A stretch of 16,238 nt of DNA, taken from positions 1 to 16,238 of the forward strand of contig JAZGGH010000115.1 of assembly GCA_036480335.1 (NCBI GenBank), written 5' to 3'. Source of the stretch: JAZGER01 sp036480335 (GTDB lineage: Bacteria; Pseudomonadota; Gammaproteobacteria; DSM-19610). The position numbers and the translations under genes are program-made. The notes under the pieces were generated by a model, which was given only the letters and a program-made list of their open reading frames with translations, ran no database searches and was not told the origin of the DNA. Shown one piece after another: positions 1 to 6,372 of the stretch; the first letter of the stretch is position 1, and every line of letters starts with the position of its first letter.

Positions 1-110
1 GTCAATTGTTTAATTAGCGGAGTGAGAATGCCGTCCTTACCACTTAAATCTTTGCCTTCTCGCAACGACTTTATCGCTGCATCCATATCAAAGTTGATGT
101 TGTCTTTCAT
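1..110 (-). CDS. IS256-family transposase, N-terminal fragment
   Basis: Only the first 36 codons of a transposase lie in the window; the rest continues past position 1. Translation from ATG at 110 starts MKDNINFDMDAA and contains GKDGILTPLIKQL around residues 24-36. This matches the conserved start of IS256-family (Mutator-like, DDE) transposases, where a G-K-D-G-x-L-x-P-L-I-K segment precedes the LTEAAL helix. A Shine-Dalgarno-like AGAGGA lies about 6 nt upstream of the ATG. The catalytic DDE residues are outside the window, so activity cannot be judged. It is transcribed in the same direction as flgM and flgN and begins only 60 bp past the flgN stop, with no terminator between them. Confidence 0.8.
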   Translation of the reverse strand, partial: MKDNINFDMDAAIKSLREGKDLSGKDGILTPLIKQL

Positions 111-166
111 GTATCATTCCTCTTTTATTACAGTTTAAAGAAATGACACGGAATTTTGAACACTAC
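1..166 (-). mobile_element. Left part of an IS256-family insertion sequence (partial)
   Basis: This is the terminal part of an insertion sequence running off the left edge of the window. On the minus strand it contains a transposase start (position 110) preceded by an untranslated IS end. Reading inward from the flgN side, the end begins near position 166 with GTAGTGTTCAAAATTCCGTG, which resembles the terminal repeats I remember for IS256-type elements. The exact boundary (about 162-170) cannot be fixed without the other end and the target duplication. The element lies directly against the flgN stop codon, with its transposase oriented the same way as flgM-flgN. Family assignment rests on the transposase N-terminus and is from memory, not a search. 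Confidence 0.75.
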
Positions 167-170
167 CCAG

Positions 171-659
171 CTAGGCTTTACCAAGATTTCGATTACCCAG
201 TTCAGCAGAGGTCAGGCCTTTTTGTGAATAGGTTTCATCTCGCATAAACTGCCCACGAAGAATGGCGAGCGCCTGTTCGGCGTTATTACGGCTTGTTTCA
301 AGGACGATACCATTTGCCAGGTTGGTGTCTTTACAAATTGTCAGGTTGGCCATGATTTTGCTCCAGAAATTTTCTAGCCTCTTTCTCTGGATGTCAGTTA
401 AAGACTGAAAGTATTTTTGTATGCCTTCATTATCTTCAGCGTAGCCAAGCGCCCTGAGTGATGAGCAGCGTTTAAGCTCTTCCAGCTCAAGCTGTTCGCT
501 AAAATCGAGTTTTTGTTGTGTCACTGATTCAAGCAGGTCAATATCTCTGTCTGCAAGCAGTGACTGTTCCTTCTGAATGCATGTCAGTAAAGTTTGGCTT
601 ATCGCTAACTGTTTTTTTAATGCGTCGGCGATGGTTTGTTGATGCGTAGAGCTTTTCAT
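171..659 (-). CDS. flgN: FlgN, flagellar export chaperone for FlgK/FlgL
   Basis: A 162-residue, mostly helical protein with no signal peptide. Its heptad-rich N-terminal half (LLTCIQKEQSLLADRDIDLL at about residues 24-43) and Q-R-K-R-L-E-x-F pattern near residues 90-97 fit the FlgN helical hairpin. In the family, FlgN is a cytosolic type III export chaperone that binds the C-termini of hook-junction proteins FlgK and FlgL, both encoded later in this window. Length is somewhat above the approximately 140 residues of E. coli FlgN. The start codon overlaps the flgM stop by 4 bp (ATGA), implying translational coupling. The native region downstream has been replaced by an IS, so whether the original C-terminus is intact is uncertain. 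Sequence identity of FlgN is low across species; position next to flgM carries much of the assignment. Confidence 0.88.
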   Translation of the reverse strand: MKSSTHQQTIADALKKQLAISQTLLTCIQKEQSLLADRDIDLLESVTQQKLDFSEQLELEELKRCSSLRALGYAEDNEGIQKYFQSLTDIQRKRLENFWSKIMANLTICKDTNLANGIVLETSRNNAEQALAILRGQFMRDETYSQKGLTSAELGNRNLGKA

Positions 660-985
660 AAGCCAATTCGTCCAAGTTCTGTTTCTATTCCGATGAGCCG
701 TTCAGCTATCTGCTGCGGATTATTGTTTAGCCGACCTTCGTTAATGGCTAACCTGATAGAGTCGATGTGTTTATTATCGATATCAGGCTGACTGCTGATC
801 AATTTTTCCAGATTTTGCAGATCACGTGATGTATCCGTTATCTGCAGGCGATCCGATGTCGCCCGCTTATGTGTGTTGAGATGGGTTACATTGCTATCCG
901 GATGGTTTGCATTCGCTTGTTGATCCGTTTTTTCGGGGTAAGCTGCAGCTAAATGTAAGGCTGTATGATGAGGTTTAATGTCCAT
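656..985 (-). CDS. flgM: FlgM, anti-sigma-28 factor
   Basis: A 109-residue protein with a disordered, polar N-terminal half (many H, N, Q, T residues) and a helical C-terminal half. The conserved FlgM core is visible at about residues 67-95: D-I-D-x-x-x-I-D-S-I-R-x-A-I-x-x-G, followed by Q-I-A-E-R-L-I. In the family this C-terminal part binds and inhibits sigma-28 (FliA) and is secreted through the finished hook, releasing FliA. The gene follows flgA by 83 bp and overlaps flgN by 4 bp. A GAGG Shine-Dalgarno lies about 10 nt upstream of ATG 985. A FliA-type promoter in the flgA-flgM gap (1020-1046) indicates that FlgM is made under the sigma factor it inhibits. Confidence 0.95.
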   Translation of the reverse strand: MDIKPHHTALHLAAAYPEKTDQQANANHPDSNVTHLNTHKRATSDRLQITDTSRDLQNLEKLISSQPDIDNKHIDSIRLAINEGRLNNNPQQIAERLIGIETELGRIGL

Positions 986-1019
986 TTTCCCGTACCTCGG
1001 GGTAACTGTAATAAATGGA

Positions 1020-1046
1020 TTATCGTCCGCGATATCAACAACTTTA
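1020..1046 (-). promoter_or_regulatory. Sigma-28 (FliA) promoter for flgM-flgN
   Basis: Read on the minus strand, the site is TAAAGTTG (-35, 1046-1039), an 11-bp spacer, then GACGATAA (-10, 1027-1020). The FliA consensus is TAAAGTTT-N11-GCCGATAA, so there is one mismatch in each half and exact spacing. It lies entirely in the 83-bp gap after flgA, 35 bp before the flgM start. This fits a late-class promoter giving autoregulatory FlgM/FlgN synthesis. Transcription start is inferred, not measured. Confidence 0.85.
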
Positions 1047-1068
1047 CATTGTTTTTCTTTCGCTCATA

Positions 1069-1779
1069 TTAAAGCGTCACATTTATGACGCCTTTAGCCA
1101 TAACCGTTCCATCAACGATGCGTTTGGAGCCTCTTGTGCGAATTTTAATCAGATCACCTTTAGCGCCATCAGAAAGCGCTTCGCCTGTCATTCTGACTTT
1201 GATTGGACCAGATTCTGCCATCATGGTGACTGATTCGCCACGCTTGACCAGAGCAGGTTTCTTCAGCATCTGTGGTGTCAGAATTGAGTTTGCCGAGATG
1301 CTGCGCCTGGCAATCATGCCAGCTACATGTGTGGCGTCTGTGTAGTAGCCTGTTGGCAGTGCAGAGATGTTCTTTTCAACAAGTGTTAAGTCATCTGAAG
1401 AGATTCTGTCCCCTCTGACGAATGGTTGGGTTGTTATTAAAATACTGGAGAATACCTTTATTTTAGCTGAAATATAGATGCTCCAGCCATTACCTGCGGT
1501 ACAGCGGACACCTACCGTTGTATTACCCGAGGTGCGTCCTTCCTGTGGAAAATATCCTTCAAGAGGATCAGGGCAGGCTTTAAGTTTAACGCGGTTATCC
1601 AGTTTTCCGAGTGCGTATTCGGTTTTCTTGTCTGGCATACTTTCCAGGTATTCAGTGAGAAATGCGTTTGCAGTGGTAATAATTGAGGAATGGCTCTGCC
1701 AGTCAACGGACTGCTGTGAGGCTAACAGGCCGCTTGAGAAAAAAAGCCCCACCATGATAACTATCGGGTATAGATTCAT
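1069..1779 (-). CDS. flgA: FlgA, P-ring assembly chaperone
   Basis: A 236-residue periplasmic protein. It opens with a typical Sec signal peptide (MNLYPIVIMVGLFFSSGLLA, predicted cleavage near residue 20-21). The C-terminal half is an SAF-like region, with F-V-R-G-D-x-I-S-x-x-D-L near residue 120 and an N-S-I-L-T-P-Q-M-L segment around residue 165. It ends in small beta-rich repeats (G-D-L-I-K-I-R) that are typical of FlgA. In the family, FlgA binds FlgI in the periplasm and assists P-ring formation around the rod. Two cysteines (in KACPDP and VRCTAGNG) fit the mature periplasmic domain. Start choice: ATG 1779 has AAAGGT about 5 nt upstream. It is divergent from cheV and upstream of flgM, the usual gammaproteobacterial order. 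Length is close to that of E. coli FlgA (219). Confidence 0.96.
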   Translation of the reverse strand: MNLYPIVIMVGLFFSSGLLASQQSVDWQSHSSIITTANAFLTEYLESMPDKKTEYALGKLDNRVKLKACPDPLEGYFPQEGRTSGNTTVGVRCTAGNGWSIYISAKIKVFSSILITTQPFVRGDRISSDDLTLVEKNISALPTGYYTDATHVAGMIARRSISANSILTPQMLKKPALVKRGESVTMMAESGPIKVRMTGEALSDGAKGDLIKIRTRGSKRIVDGTVMAKGVINVTL

Positions 1780-2051
1780 TGCTTACCTTTTCTAAAGTGT
1801 ATTAACCAGGGGCGCCTCTATTTTTGCGATCCTCATGTATGCCTTATACACTGCGGTTCTCAAAATTCATTCGCCTTGAACTCAGACGAAAATCCTGATT
1901 AATAGTGGCGCTCAAATTATATTGATAGAAATAACAAGCAATTTTCGAGCCTGAGTTGAGTGTTTGACTATTTGGAGACTAAAAAATAAAGAATGCGAGT
2001 AATAAGCCGACAAATCACTCAATCGAAAACTTTCACAGAGGTGTGTGGCAG
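1780..2051. other. flgA-cheV divergent intergenic region
   Basis: This 272-bp AT-rich spacer separates the divergent flgA and cheV genes. On the plus strand it contains the FliA promoter for cheV. For flgA, I see a perfect TATAAT on the minus strand at 1921-1916 but no acceptable -35 hexamer at 16-18 bp, and no GG-N10-GC sigma-54 element. The flgA promoter therefore remains unidentified. No coding region or repeat stands out. Confidence 0.6.
1987..2013 (+). promoter_or_regulatory. Sigma-28 (FliA) promoter for cheV
   Basis: The site is TAAAGAAT (1987-1994), an 11-bp spacer, then GCCGACAA (2006-2013). Against the FliA consensus TAAAGTTT-N11-GCCGATAA, the -35 core TAAAG is intact and the -10 differs at one base. 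It lies 38 bp upstream of the chosen cheV start. A weaker sigma-70-like TTGACT (1964-1969) lies 17 bp before TAAAGA and overlaps it, but the sigma-28 match is much better. Confidence 0.88.
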
Positions 2052-2999
2052 ATGTCAAAAATGCTGGCCGGAGTCGACATGAGAACCCAGTTAGCCGGGC
2101 ATAACAGGATGGAGCTTCTGTTATTCAAGCTGAGTGATGGGCAGGAATACGGTATCAATGTTTTTAAGGTACAAGAGGTCATACAATGCCCGGAATTGAC
2201 CATTGTTCCTAATTCACATTCAATCGTTAGAGGTGTTGCTAACCTACGTGGTAAATCAGTCACAATTATGGATATTGGTGCTGCTATCGGCTTACAGCCA
2301 TTAGAGTCAATTGAAAACTGTTTTGTTATCGTGACCGAATATAATCGCCATATTCAGGGTTTTCTGGTCAGAGGTGTTGATCGAATTCTGAATATGAACT
2401 GGGAAGATATCCTGCCACCACCTGAAGGTATTGGTTCAGAAAGTTATCTGACTGCGGTAACGCATACAAATGATGGGATGTTACAGATAATTGATGTCGA
2501 AAAAGTGCTTTCAGAAGTTGTTCCCGTTGCTGAGAGTGTTTCCAGAAATATAGTCAGAGATGCAGAAGAGCATATTGAGAAAAGTGATCATGCAAAGCCT
2601 CTGGCGCTGATTGCAGATGATTCTCTGGTTGCAAGAAACCAGGTGAGATCAACTGTTGAACAGTTGGGAATGGATTGTGTTGAGGCAAAAAATGGTCGTG
2701 AAGCATTTGATCAATTAAAAAAATGGGCGGATTCAGATCCAGAAATTCTCTCTCGTCTGGCATTGATTATTTCTGATATTGAAATGCCGGAAATGGATGG
2801 TTATACCTTTACAAAGAAAGTTCGTAACGACTCACGTTTTGATAGTATGTATATTATTCTGCATACATCATTAAGTGGTGTGTTCAATCATGCCATGGTT
2901 GAGAAAGTTGGCGCCAATGACTTTATTCCAAAATTTGAACCGGATGTTCTAGGTGATGCAATTTTAAGCAGACTGGAAGTCTGGGCAGCGACAGACTGA
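2052..2999 (+). CDS. cheV: CheV, CheW-receiver hybrid chemotaxis coupling protein
   Basis: A 315-residue cytoplasmic protein with two domains. A CheW-like coupling domain covers about residues 18-155 (ELLLFKLSDGQ, YGINVFKVQEV, RGVANLRGK). A response-regulator receiver domain covers about residues 184-310. Receiver residues are complete: acidic pair D189/D190, phosphoacceptor D242 in SDIEMPEMDG, T272 in HTSLSG and K294 in PKFEPD. CheV couples chemoreceptors to CheA, and its phosphorylation is thought to serve adaptation. Start choice: ATG 2052 has AGAGG about 10 nt upstream. An in-frame GTG at 2043 would add three residues but has no suitably spaced ribosome site. It is followed within 30 bp by a terminator, so it is probably monocistronic and FliA-driven. 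No cheR follows, unlike many Vibrio, Shewanella and Pseudomonas clusters. Confidence 0.96.
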   Translation: MSKMLAGVDMRTQLAGHNRMELLLFKLSDGQEYGINVFKVQEVIQCPELTIVPNSHSIVRGVANLRGKSVTIMDIGAAIGLQPLESIENCFVIVTEYNRHIQGFLVRGVDRILNMNWEDILPPPEGIGSESYLTAVTHTNDGMLQIIDVEKVLSEVVPVAESVSRNIVRDAEEHIEKSDHAKPLALIADDSLVARNQVRSTVEQLGMDCVEAKNGREAFDQLKKWADSDPEILSRLALIISDIEMPEMDGYTFTKKVRNDSRFDSMYIILHTSLSGVFNHAMVEKVGANDFIPKFEPDVLGDAILSRLEVWAATD

Positions 3000-3024
3000 T
3001 TAGAATCCGGAGTGCCGCTATCAG

Positions 3025-3050
3025 AACCCTCGTTCATCGAGGGTTTTTTT
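3025..3050 (+). terminator. Intrinsic terminator after cheV
   Basis: A perfect 8-bp stem AACCCTCG / CGAGGGTT (3025-3032 and 3038-3045) encloses a 5-nt loop, and seven T residues run from 3044 to 3050. It begins 26 bp after the cheV stop and upstream of the flgB promoter. It should insulate FliA-driven cheV transcription from the flgB operon. Confidence 0.9.
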
Positions 3051-3061
3051 ATGGCAGTTAT

Positions 3062-3099
3062 TTCCGCTACTTGCCGGAAAAGCGGAAGGAGGGTTCCGG
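3062..3099. repeat. Two overlapping inverted repeats in the cheV-flgB gap
   Basis: TTCCGCT (3062-3068) is complementary to AGCGGAA (3081-3087). CCGGAA (3074-3079) is complementary to TTCCGG (3094-3099). The second pair's left arm lies in the loop of the first, so the two hairpins could not both form. They follow the cheV terminator and precede the flgB promoter. No function is established; they may be a palindromic repeat unit or regulator-binding site. Confidence 0.6.
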
Positions 3100-3141
3100 A
3101 CAGGGAATACTGGACGGTGAGTTTCCCGTAGTATTCCCTGT
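3100..3141. repeat. Long inverted repeat upstream of the flgB promoter
   Basis: A perfect 12-bp inverted repeat, ACAGGGAATACT (3100-3111) and AGTATTCCCTGT (3130-3141), has an inner 4-bp pair ACGG (3114-3117) / CCGT (3126-3129) after a 2-nt bulge. This leaves an 8-nt loop. It ends 22 bp before the -24 element of the sigma-54 promoter. It has no T-tract, so it is not an intrinsic terminator. An activator-binding palindrome or repeat-family remnant are both possible. Confidence 0.75.
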
Positions 3142-3163
3142 TGATATCGCATGATATGGATGT

Positions 3164-3179
3164 TGGCATAGTGATTGCT
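3164..3179 (+). promoter_or_regulatory. Sigma-54 (RpoN) promoter for the flgB-L operon
   Basis: The sequence TGGCATAGTGATTGCT matches the -24/-12 consensus TGGCAC-N5-TTGC. The invariant GG (3165-3166) and GC (3177-3178) are exactly 10 bp apart. The -12 lies 36 bp before the flgB start, so transcription would begin near 3190. RpoN control of middle rod-hook genes, with a FlrC/FleR-type activator, is known in Vibrio and Pseudomonas. The activator gene is not in this window. Confidence 0.85.
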
Positions 3180-3214
3180 AATTACTAAGCAATACAATAA
3201 ACCGGAATAGAAAA

Positions 3215-3613
3215 ATGGCAATCGGGTTTGATGCGGCATTAGGTAATTTGGACGATAGTTTGAAAGTCTATAGCAAAAGGACGGAAATACTCGCCTCGAA
3301 TCTGGCAAATACAGATACGCCAGGTTATAAAGCCAGAGACATTGATTTCCGCCAGGCACTTTCCCGCGCAGACAATCACCAGAATATAAAACTGGCTACA
3401 ACAAATAAAGCCCATTTGTCCGGTAGTAATTCGGGTATGAATACAATGGAGACCTTGTATCGTACACCGTTACAACCTTCACTGGATGGCAATACGGTAG
3501 ATAGCCATATTGAACAACAGGAATTCACACAAAATGCAATACGATATCAGTCGACATTGACTTTTCTCACTGGACGTATAAGAGGCCTTAAGACGGCCTT
3601 GAATGGAGAATAA
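3215..3613 (+). CDS. flgB: FlgB, proximal rod protein
   Basis: A 132-residue rod component at the base of the flagellar drive shaft, exported by the flagellar type III apparatus without a cleaved signal. The family's N-terminal signature is clear at about residues 29-46: S-N-L-A-N-T-D-T-P-G-Y-K-A-R-D-I-D-F. The C-terminal helix contains E-Q-Q-E-F-T-Q-N-A-I-R-Y-Q, matching the rod-protein C-terminal helix that packs against the N-terminal one. Length is close to E. coli FlgB (138). It is the first gene of the structural operon, 36 bp after the -12 element of a sigma-54 promoter. flgC starts 4 bp after its stop. The start MAIGFDAALG is typical of the family. Confidence 0.97.
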   Translation: MAIGFDAALGNLDDSLKVYSKRTEILASNLANTDTPGYKARDIDFRQALSRADNHQNIKLATTNKAHLSGSNSGMNTMETLYRTPLQPSLDGNTVDSHIEQQEFTQNAIRYQSTLTFLTGRIRGLKTALNGE

Positions 3614-3617
3614 TTAA

Positions 3618-4031
3618 ATGTCACTTTTCAAAGTTTTTGATGTCGCCGGGTCTGCCATGAGTGCAGAAACAATTCGCCTAAATGTAACCGCAAGTAATCT
3701 GGCGAATGCACAAAATGTTGGCACAACAGAAGACTCAACATATCATGCAAAACACCCGGTCTTTTCCTCTGTTTTGCAATCGTTAAATATGGAATCACAT
3801 GCTCTGGGTGTGAAAGTCGATGAAATTGTTGAAAGTGATGCACCATTGACAACCCGCTATCAGCCTGATCATCCGCTCGCAAATGAAGAAGGTTATGTGT
3901 TTTTGCCAAACGTCAATATGATCGATGAAATGGCTAACATGATTTCAGCTTCACGAGCCTACGAGAGTAATGTGCAGGTCGTTAATACATCGAAACAGTT
4001 ATTATTGGCAACACTGAAACTGGGTCAGTAG
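3618..4031 (+). CDS. flgC: FlgC, proximal rod protein
   Basis: A 137-residue rod protein. The N-terminus is MSLFKVFDVAGSAMSAETIR, followed by N-V-T-A-S-N-L-A-N-A-Q-N-V-G-T, the FlgC form of the rod motif. A Y-H-A-K-x-P-V-F segment follows near residues 43-50. The C-terminus has the family's N-V-N-M-I-D-E-M-A-N-M-I-S-A-S-R-A-Y-E-S-N helix (about residues 98-118). It forms part of the proximal rod with FlgB and FlgF. The gene lies 4 bp after flgB and 22 bp before flgD. Length matches E. coli FlgC (134). No anomalies. Confidence 0.97.
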   Translation: MSLFKVFDVAGSAMSAETIRLNVTASNLANAQNVGTTEDSTYHAKHPVFSSVLQSLNMESHALGVKVDEIVESDAPLTTRYQPDHPLANEEGYVFLPNVNMIDEMANMISASRAYESNVQVVNTSKQLLLATLKLGQ

Positions 4032-4053
4032 AAAATTAAGGAGATATGAAATA

Positions 4054-4728
4054 ATGGTAGATTCAATCACAGGTAATCAATTTGGTGCAGGCCTGCGTGG
4101 TGTTTCCGAGCTAGTAAAGAAGGAAGACCGTAGCGATCTTGGGCAGGATGATTTTATGGAATTGATGACAGCGCAACTGGAAAATCAGGATCCCATGAAG
4201 CCAATGGAAAATGGTGATTTTCTGGCGCAGATCGCACAATTTTCAACGGTTAATGGTATCACTGAATTGAATGATTCATTCAAAACGTTCAGTGACTCTC
4301 TTGTCTCGAGCCAGGCACTGCAGGCATCCAATCTGGTGGGCCGCAGCGTATTGACACAAACAGACATCGTGGCGCTGGAAAATGGTGGCACTGTGAAAGG
4401 ATCCATCGAAGTTCCGGCTGCCAGTAACCAGGTTTCTGTCAGCTTTATTGATCAGACAGGTAATACTGTTCGTAGCCTTGAGCTCGGCACACAGGCAGCA
4501 GGTTCAACATCATTCACCTGGGATGGTTTGATGGATAACGGTGAGTTTGCTCCAGCAGGACAATATCTCATTCAGGCGGAAGCCTCTTTCAATGGTCGAA
4601 GAGAAGGTTTAAACACTTTGACGACGACAGAAGTACAAAGTGTCACACTGAACAGAACGGGAGGTCTGACATTAGACCTTAAGGGCGGCAGTCAGGTCGA
4701 CTTTAGTGATGTTAAACAAATTTTCTGA
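4054..4728 (+). CDS. flgD: FlgD, hook cap (scaffold) protein
   Basis: A 224-residue protein. The conserved N-terminal FlgD region is at about residues 28-72: L-G-Q-D-D-F-M-E-L-M-T-A-Q-L, Q-N/D-P-M-K-P-M-E-N and D-F-L-A-Q-I-A-Q-F-S-T. The C-terminal part (about 100-210) is beta-rich and includes F-T-W-D-G-L-M-D-N-G and A-P-A-G-Q-Y, the FlgD Ig/tudor-like domain. FlgD caps the growing hook, guides FlgE polymerisation and leaves when the hook is complete. A GGAG ribosome site lies about 10 nt before ATG 4054. Length is near E. coli FlgD (231). It sits in the conserved flgC-flgD-flgE order. Confidence 0.97.
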   Translation: MVDSITGNQFGAGLRGVSELVKKEDRSDLGQDDFMELMTAQLENQDPMKPMENGDFLAQIAQFSTVNGITELNDSFKTFSDSLVSSQALQASNLVGRSVLTQTDIVALENGGTVKGSIEVPAASNQVSVSFIDQTGNTVRSLELGTQAAGSTSFTWDGLMDNGEFAPAGQYLIQAEASFNGRREGLNTLTTTEVQSVTLNRTGGLTLDLKGGSQVDFSDVKQIF

Positions 4729-4765
4729 ATAAATTTAAATTATTGAATAACCAAAGGGGAATAAA

Positions 4766-6352
4766 ATGCCATTTCGTACAGCACTTAGCGGTTTAAATGC
4801 AGCCGCTTCAGAATTAAAAGTTATTGGTAATAATGTGGCCAATGCCAGTACCACGGGTTTCAAAGAATCACGGGCAGAATTTGCCGATGTATTTGCAAGT
4901 TCTAACCTGGGTGTGAGCAGTAATGCAATCGGTCGTGGTGTTCGCGTGGCAGCAGTTTCCCAGCAGTTTTCGCAGGGTAATGTGGCTTTTACCGATAACA
5001 ATCTTGATCTTGCTATCAGTGGCCAGGGCTTTTTTGTTGTCAGTGATGGCGGCGTTAATACATATACACGTTCTGGCCAGTTTGGTGTCGACAGGGATGG
5101 TTTTGTCGTTAACAGTTCGGCGCAGAGACTGGTGACTTTCGGTGCAGATGAAACAGGTAATATTACGGGTGCCACATCTAGCCTGAAACTGGATAATTCT
5201 GATATAAATCCACAATCGTCCGAAAAGATAAATGTGAGTGCTAATCTTGATGCTTCTGCAGATATTCCTGGCGGTTTACAGGCGACGGATACCTTTGCTC
5301 TAACACCAGGGACGCAGCTGGATACAACAGCAGGTGTTTATGTAACGCCAAATATTGAAATTTACGATCAGCAGGGAAATAACATTCCTGATGCGACGCT
5401 GCAATTTACCTATACAGGTACAGGGGCAGACTGGAATGTTGAAATGCTCGTAGGTGGAGCATCAACTTCACCAGCAACCACAGCGACCAATGTATCCATC
5501 GGCACTGATACCATCGTTCTTAACTGGGATCCGGATGGTACAGCGGCGCAGAAAAGTACTGCAATTGAGCTGAGTACACGCAGTATTAGCTCCACAAATT
5601 CTGGCGGTTCGACGGTTACAGCGGCTGCCAACGGTTCTAGTCAGACGGCGTTTGATCCTACTGATGCAACAACCTATAACAACTCAACATCTCTGACAGT
5701 ATATGATTCACTGGGAACCGCGCATCTGTCTACCATGTATTTTAGAAAGACCGGCATTCCGAATCAATGGGAATCCTATATGTATGTTGATGGGGCAAAA
5801 CAAACAGGCCCGGATACATTGGAGTTTTCTTCAACCGGTGAAATTCAGAATACCTCTTTCCCCAGTAAAGTGAATGTCCCGGCATTTGATCCAGGCGGTG
5901 GTGCAGCGCCCATGGATCTGGAAGTATCATTTGGCAATTCAACCCAGTTTGGTAGTCCGTTTAATGTGAATGCGTTAACCCAGGATGGTTTTCCAACGGG
6001 ACGCCTCAGTGGCCTGGAAATTGGTGACACGGGCGTTATTACATCGAATTATACGAATGGACAAACACGTGTACTTGGTCAGGTTGCTCTGGCAAATTTT
6101 GCCAATACACAGGGTTTGACCCAGAACGGTGGCACCAGCTGGTCTGAGACATTTGACTCAGGTGCGCCACTTGTCAGCGCACCGGGTTCCGGTGCATTAG
6201 GTCTTGTTGAATCAGGTGCTCTTGAAGATTCCAATGTGGATTTGACCAAAGAGCTGGTGGGTATGATTACCGCACAACGAAACTTCCAGGCAAATGCACA
6301 GGTGATCACCACAGCAGATGCCATAACGCAGACAATTATCAATATTCGATAA
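4766..6352 (+). CDS. flgE: FlgE, flagellar hook protein
   Basis: A 528-residue hook subunit. The N-terminal D0/D1 signature is at residues 1-38: MPFRTALSGLNAAASELKVI, then N-N-V-A-N-A-S-T-T-G-F-K-E-S-R-A-E-F. The FlaE-type domain 'QGFFVVSDGG...YTRSGQF' follows near residues 88-108. The C-terminal D0 helix, L-V-G-M-I-T-A-Q-R-N-F-Q-A-N, ends in TQTIINIR. The central region (about 150-400) is rich in Ser, Thr, Gly and Asp and is longer than in E. coli FlgE (402 residues), implying enlarged surface-exposed D1/D2 domains. A GGGG-type ribosome site (4756-4759) precedes ATG 4766. FlgE polymerises into the hook outside the outer membrane. Frame is intact throughout. Confidence 0.98.
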   Translation: MPFRTALSGLNAAASELKVIGNNVANASTTGFKESRAEFADVFASSNLGVSSNAIGRGVRVAAVSQQFSQGNVAFTDNNLDLAISGQGFFVVSDGGVNTYTRSGQFGVDRDGFVVNSSAQRLVTFGADETGNITGATSSLKLDNSDINPQSSEKINVSANLDASADIPGGLQATDTFALTPGTQLDTTAGVYVTPNIEIYDQQGNNIPDATLQFTYTGTGADWNVEMLVGGASTSPATTATNVSIGTDTIVLNWDPDGTAAQKSTAIELSTRSISSTNSGGSTVTAAANGSSQTAFDPTDATTYNNSTSLTVYDSLGTAHLSTMYFRKTGIPNQWESYMYVDGAKQTGPDTLEFSSTGEIQNTSFPSKVNVPAFDPGGGAAPMDLEVSFGNSTQFGSPFNVNALTQDGFPTGRLSGLEIGDTGVITSNYTNGQTRVLGQVALANFANTQGLTQNGGTSWSETFDSGAPLVSAPGSGALGLVESGALEDSNVDLTKELVGMITAQRNFQANAQVITTADAITQTIINIR

Positions 6353-6372
6353 TTTCTGACAGGTAAATATTC

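Noticed and set aside
1916..1921. Minus-strand TATAAT as the flgA promoter
   Set aside because: No acceptable -35 hexamer lies 16-18 bp upstream; the hexamer is likely chance in an AT-rich region.
2043..2051. GTG at 2043 as the cheV start
   Set aside because: The AGAGG site sits almost on the GTG, too close for initiation, whereas ATG 2052 has workable spacing and a typical CheV N-terminus.
3000..3214. Remnant of cheR in the cheV-flgB gap
   Set aside because: No frame gives a CheR-like peptide; the sequence is occupied by a terminator, inverted repeats and a promoter.
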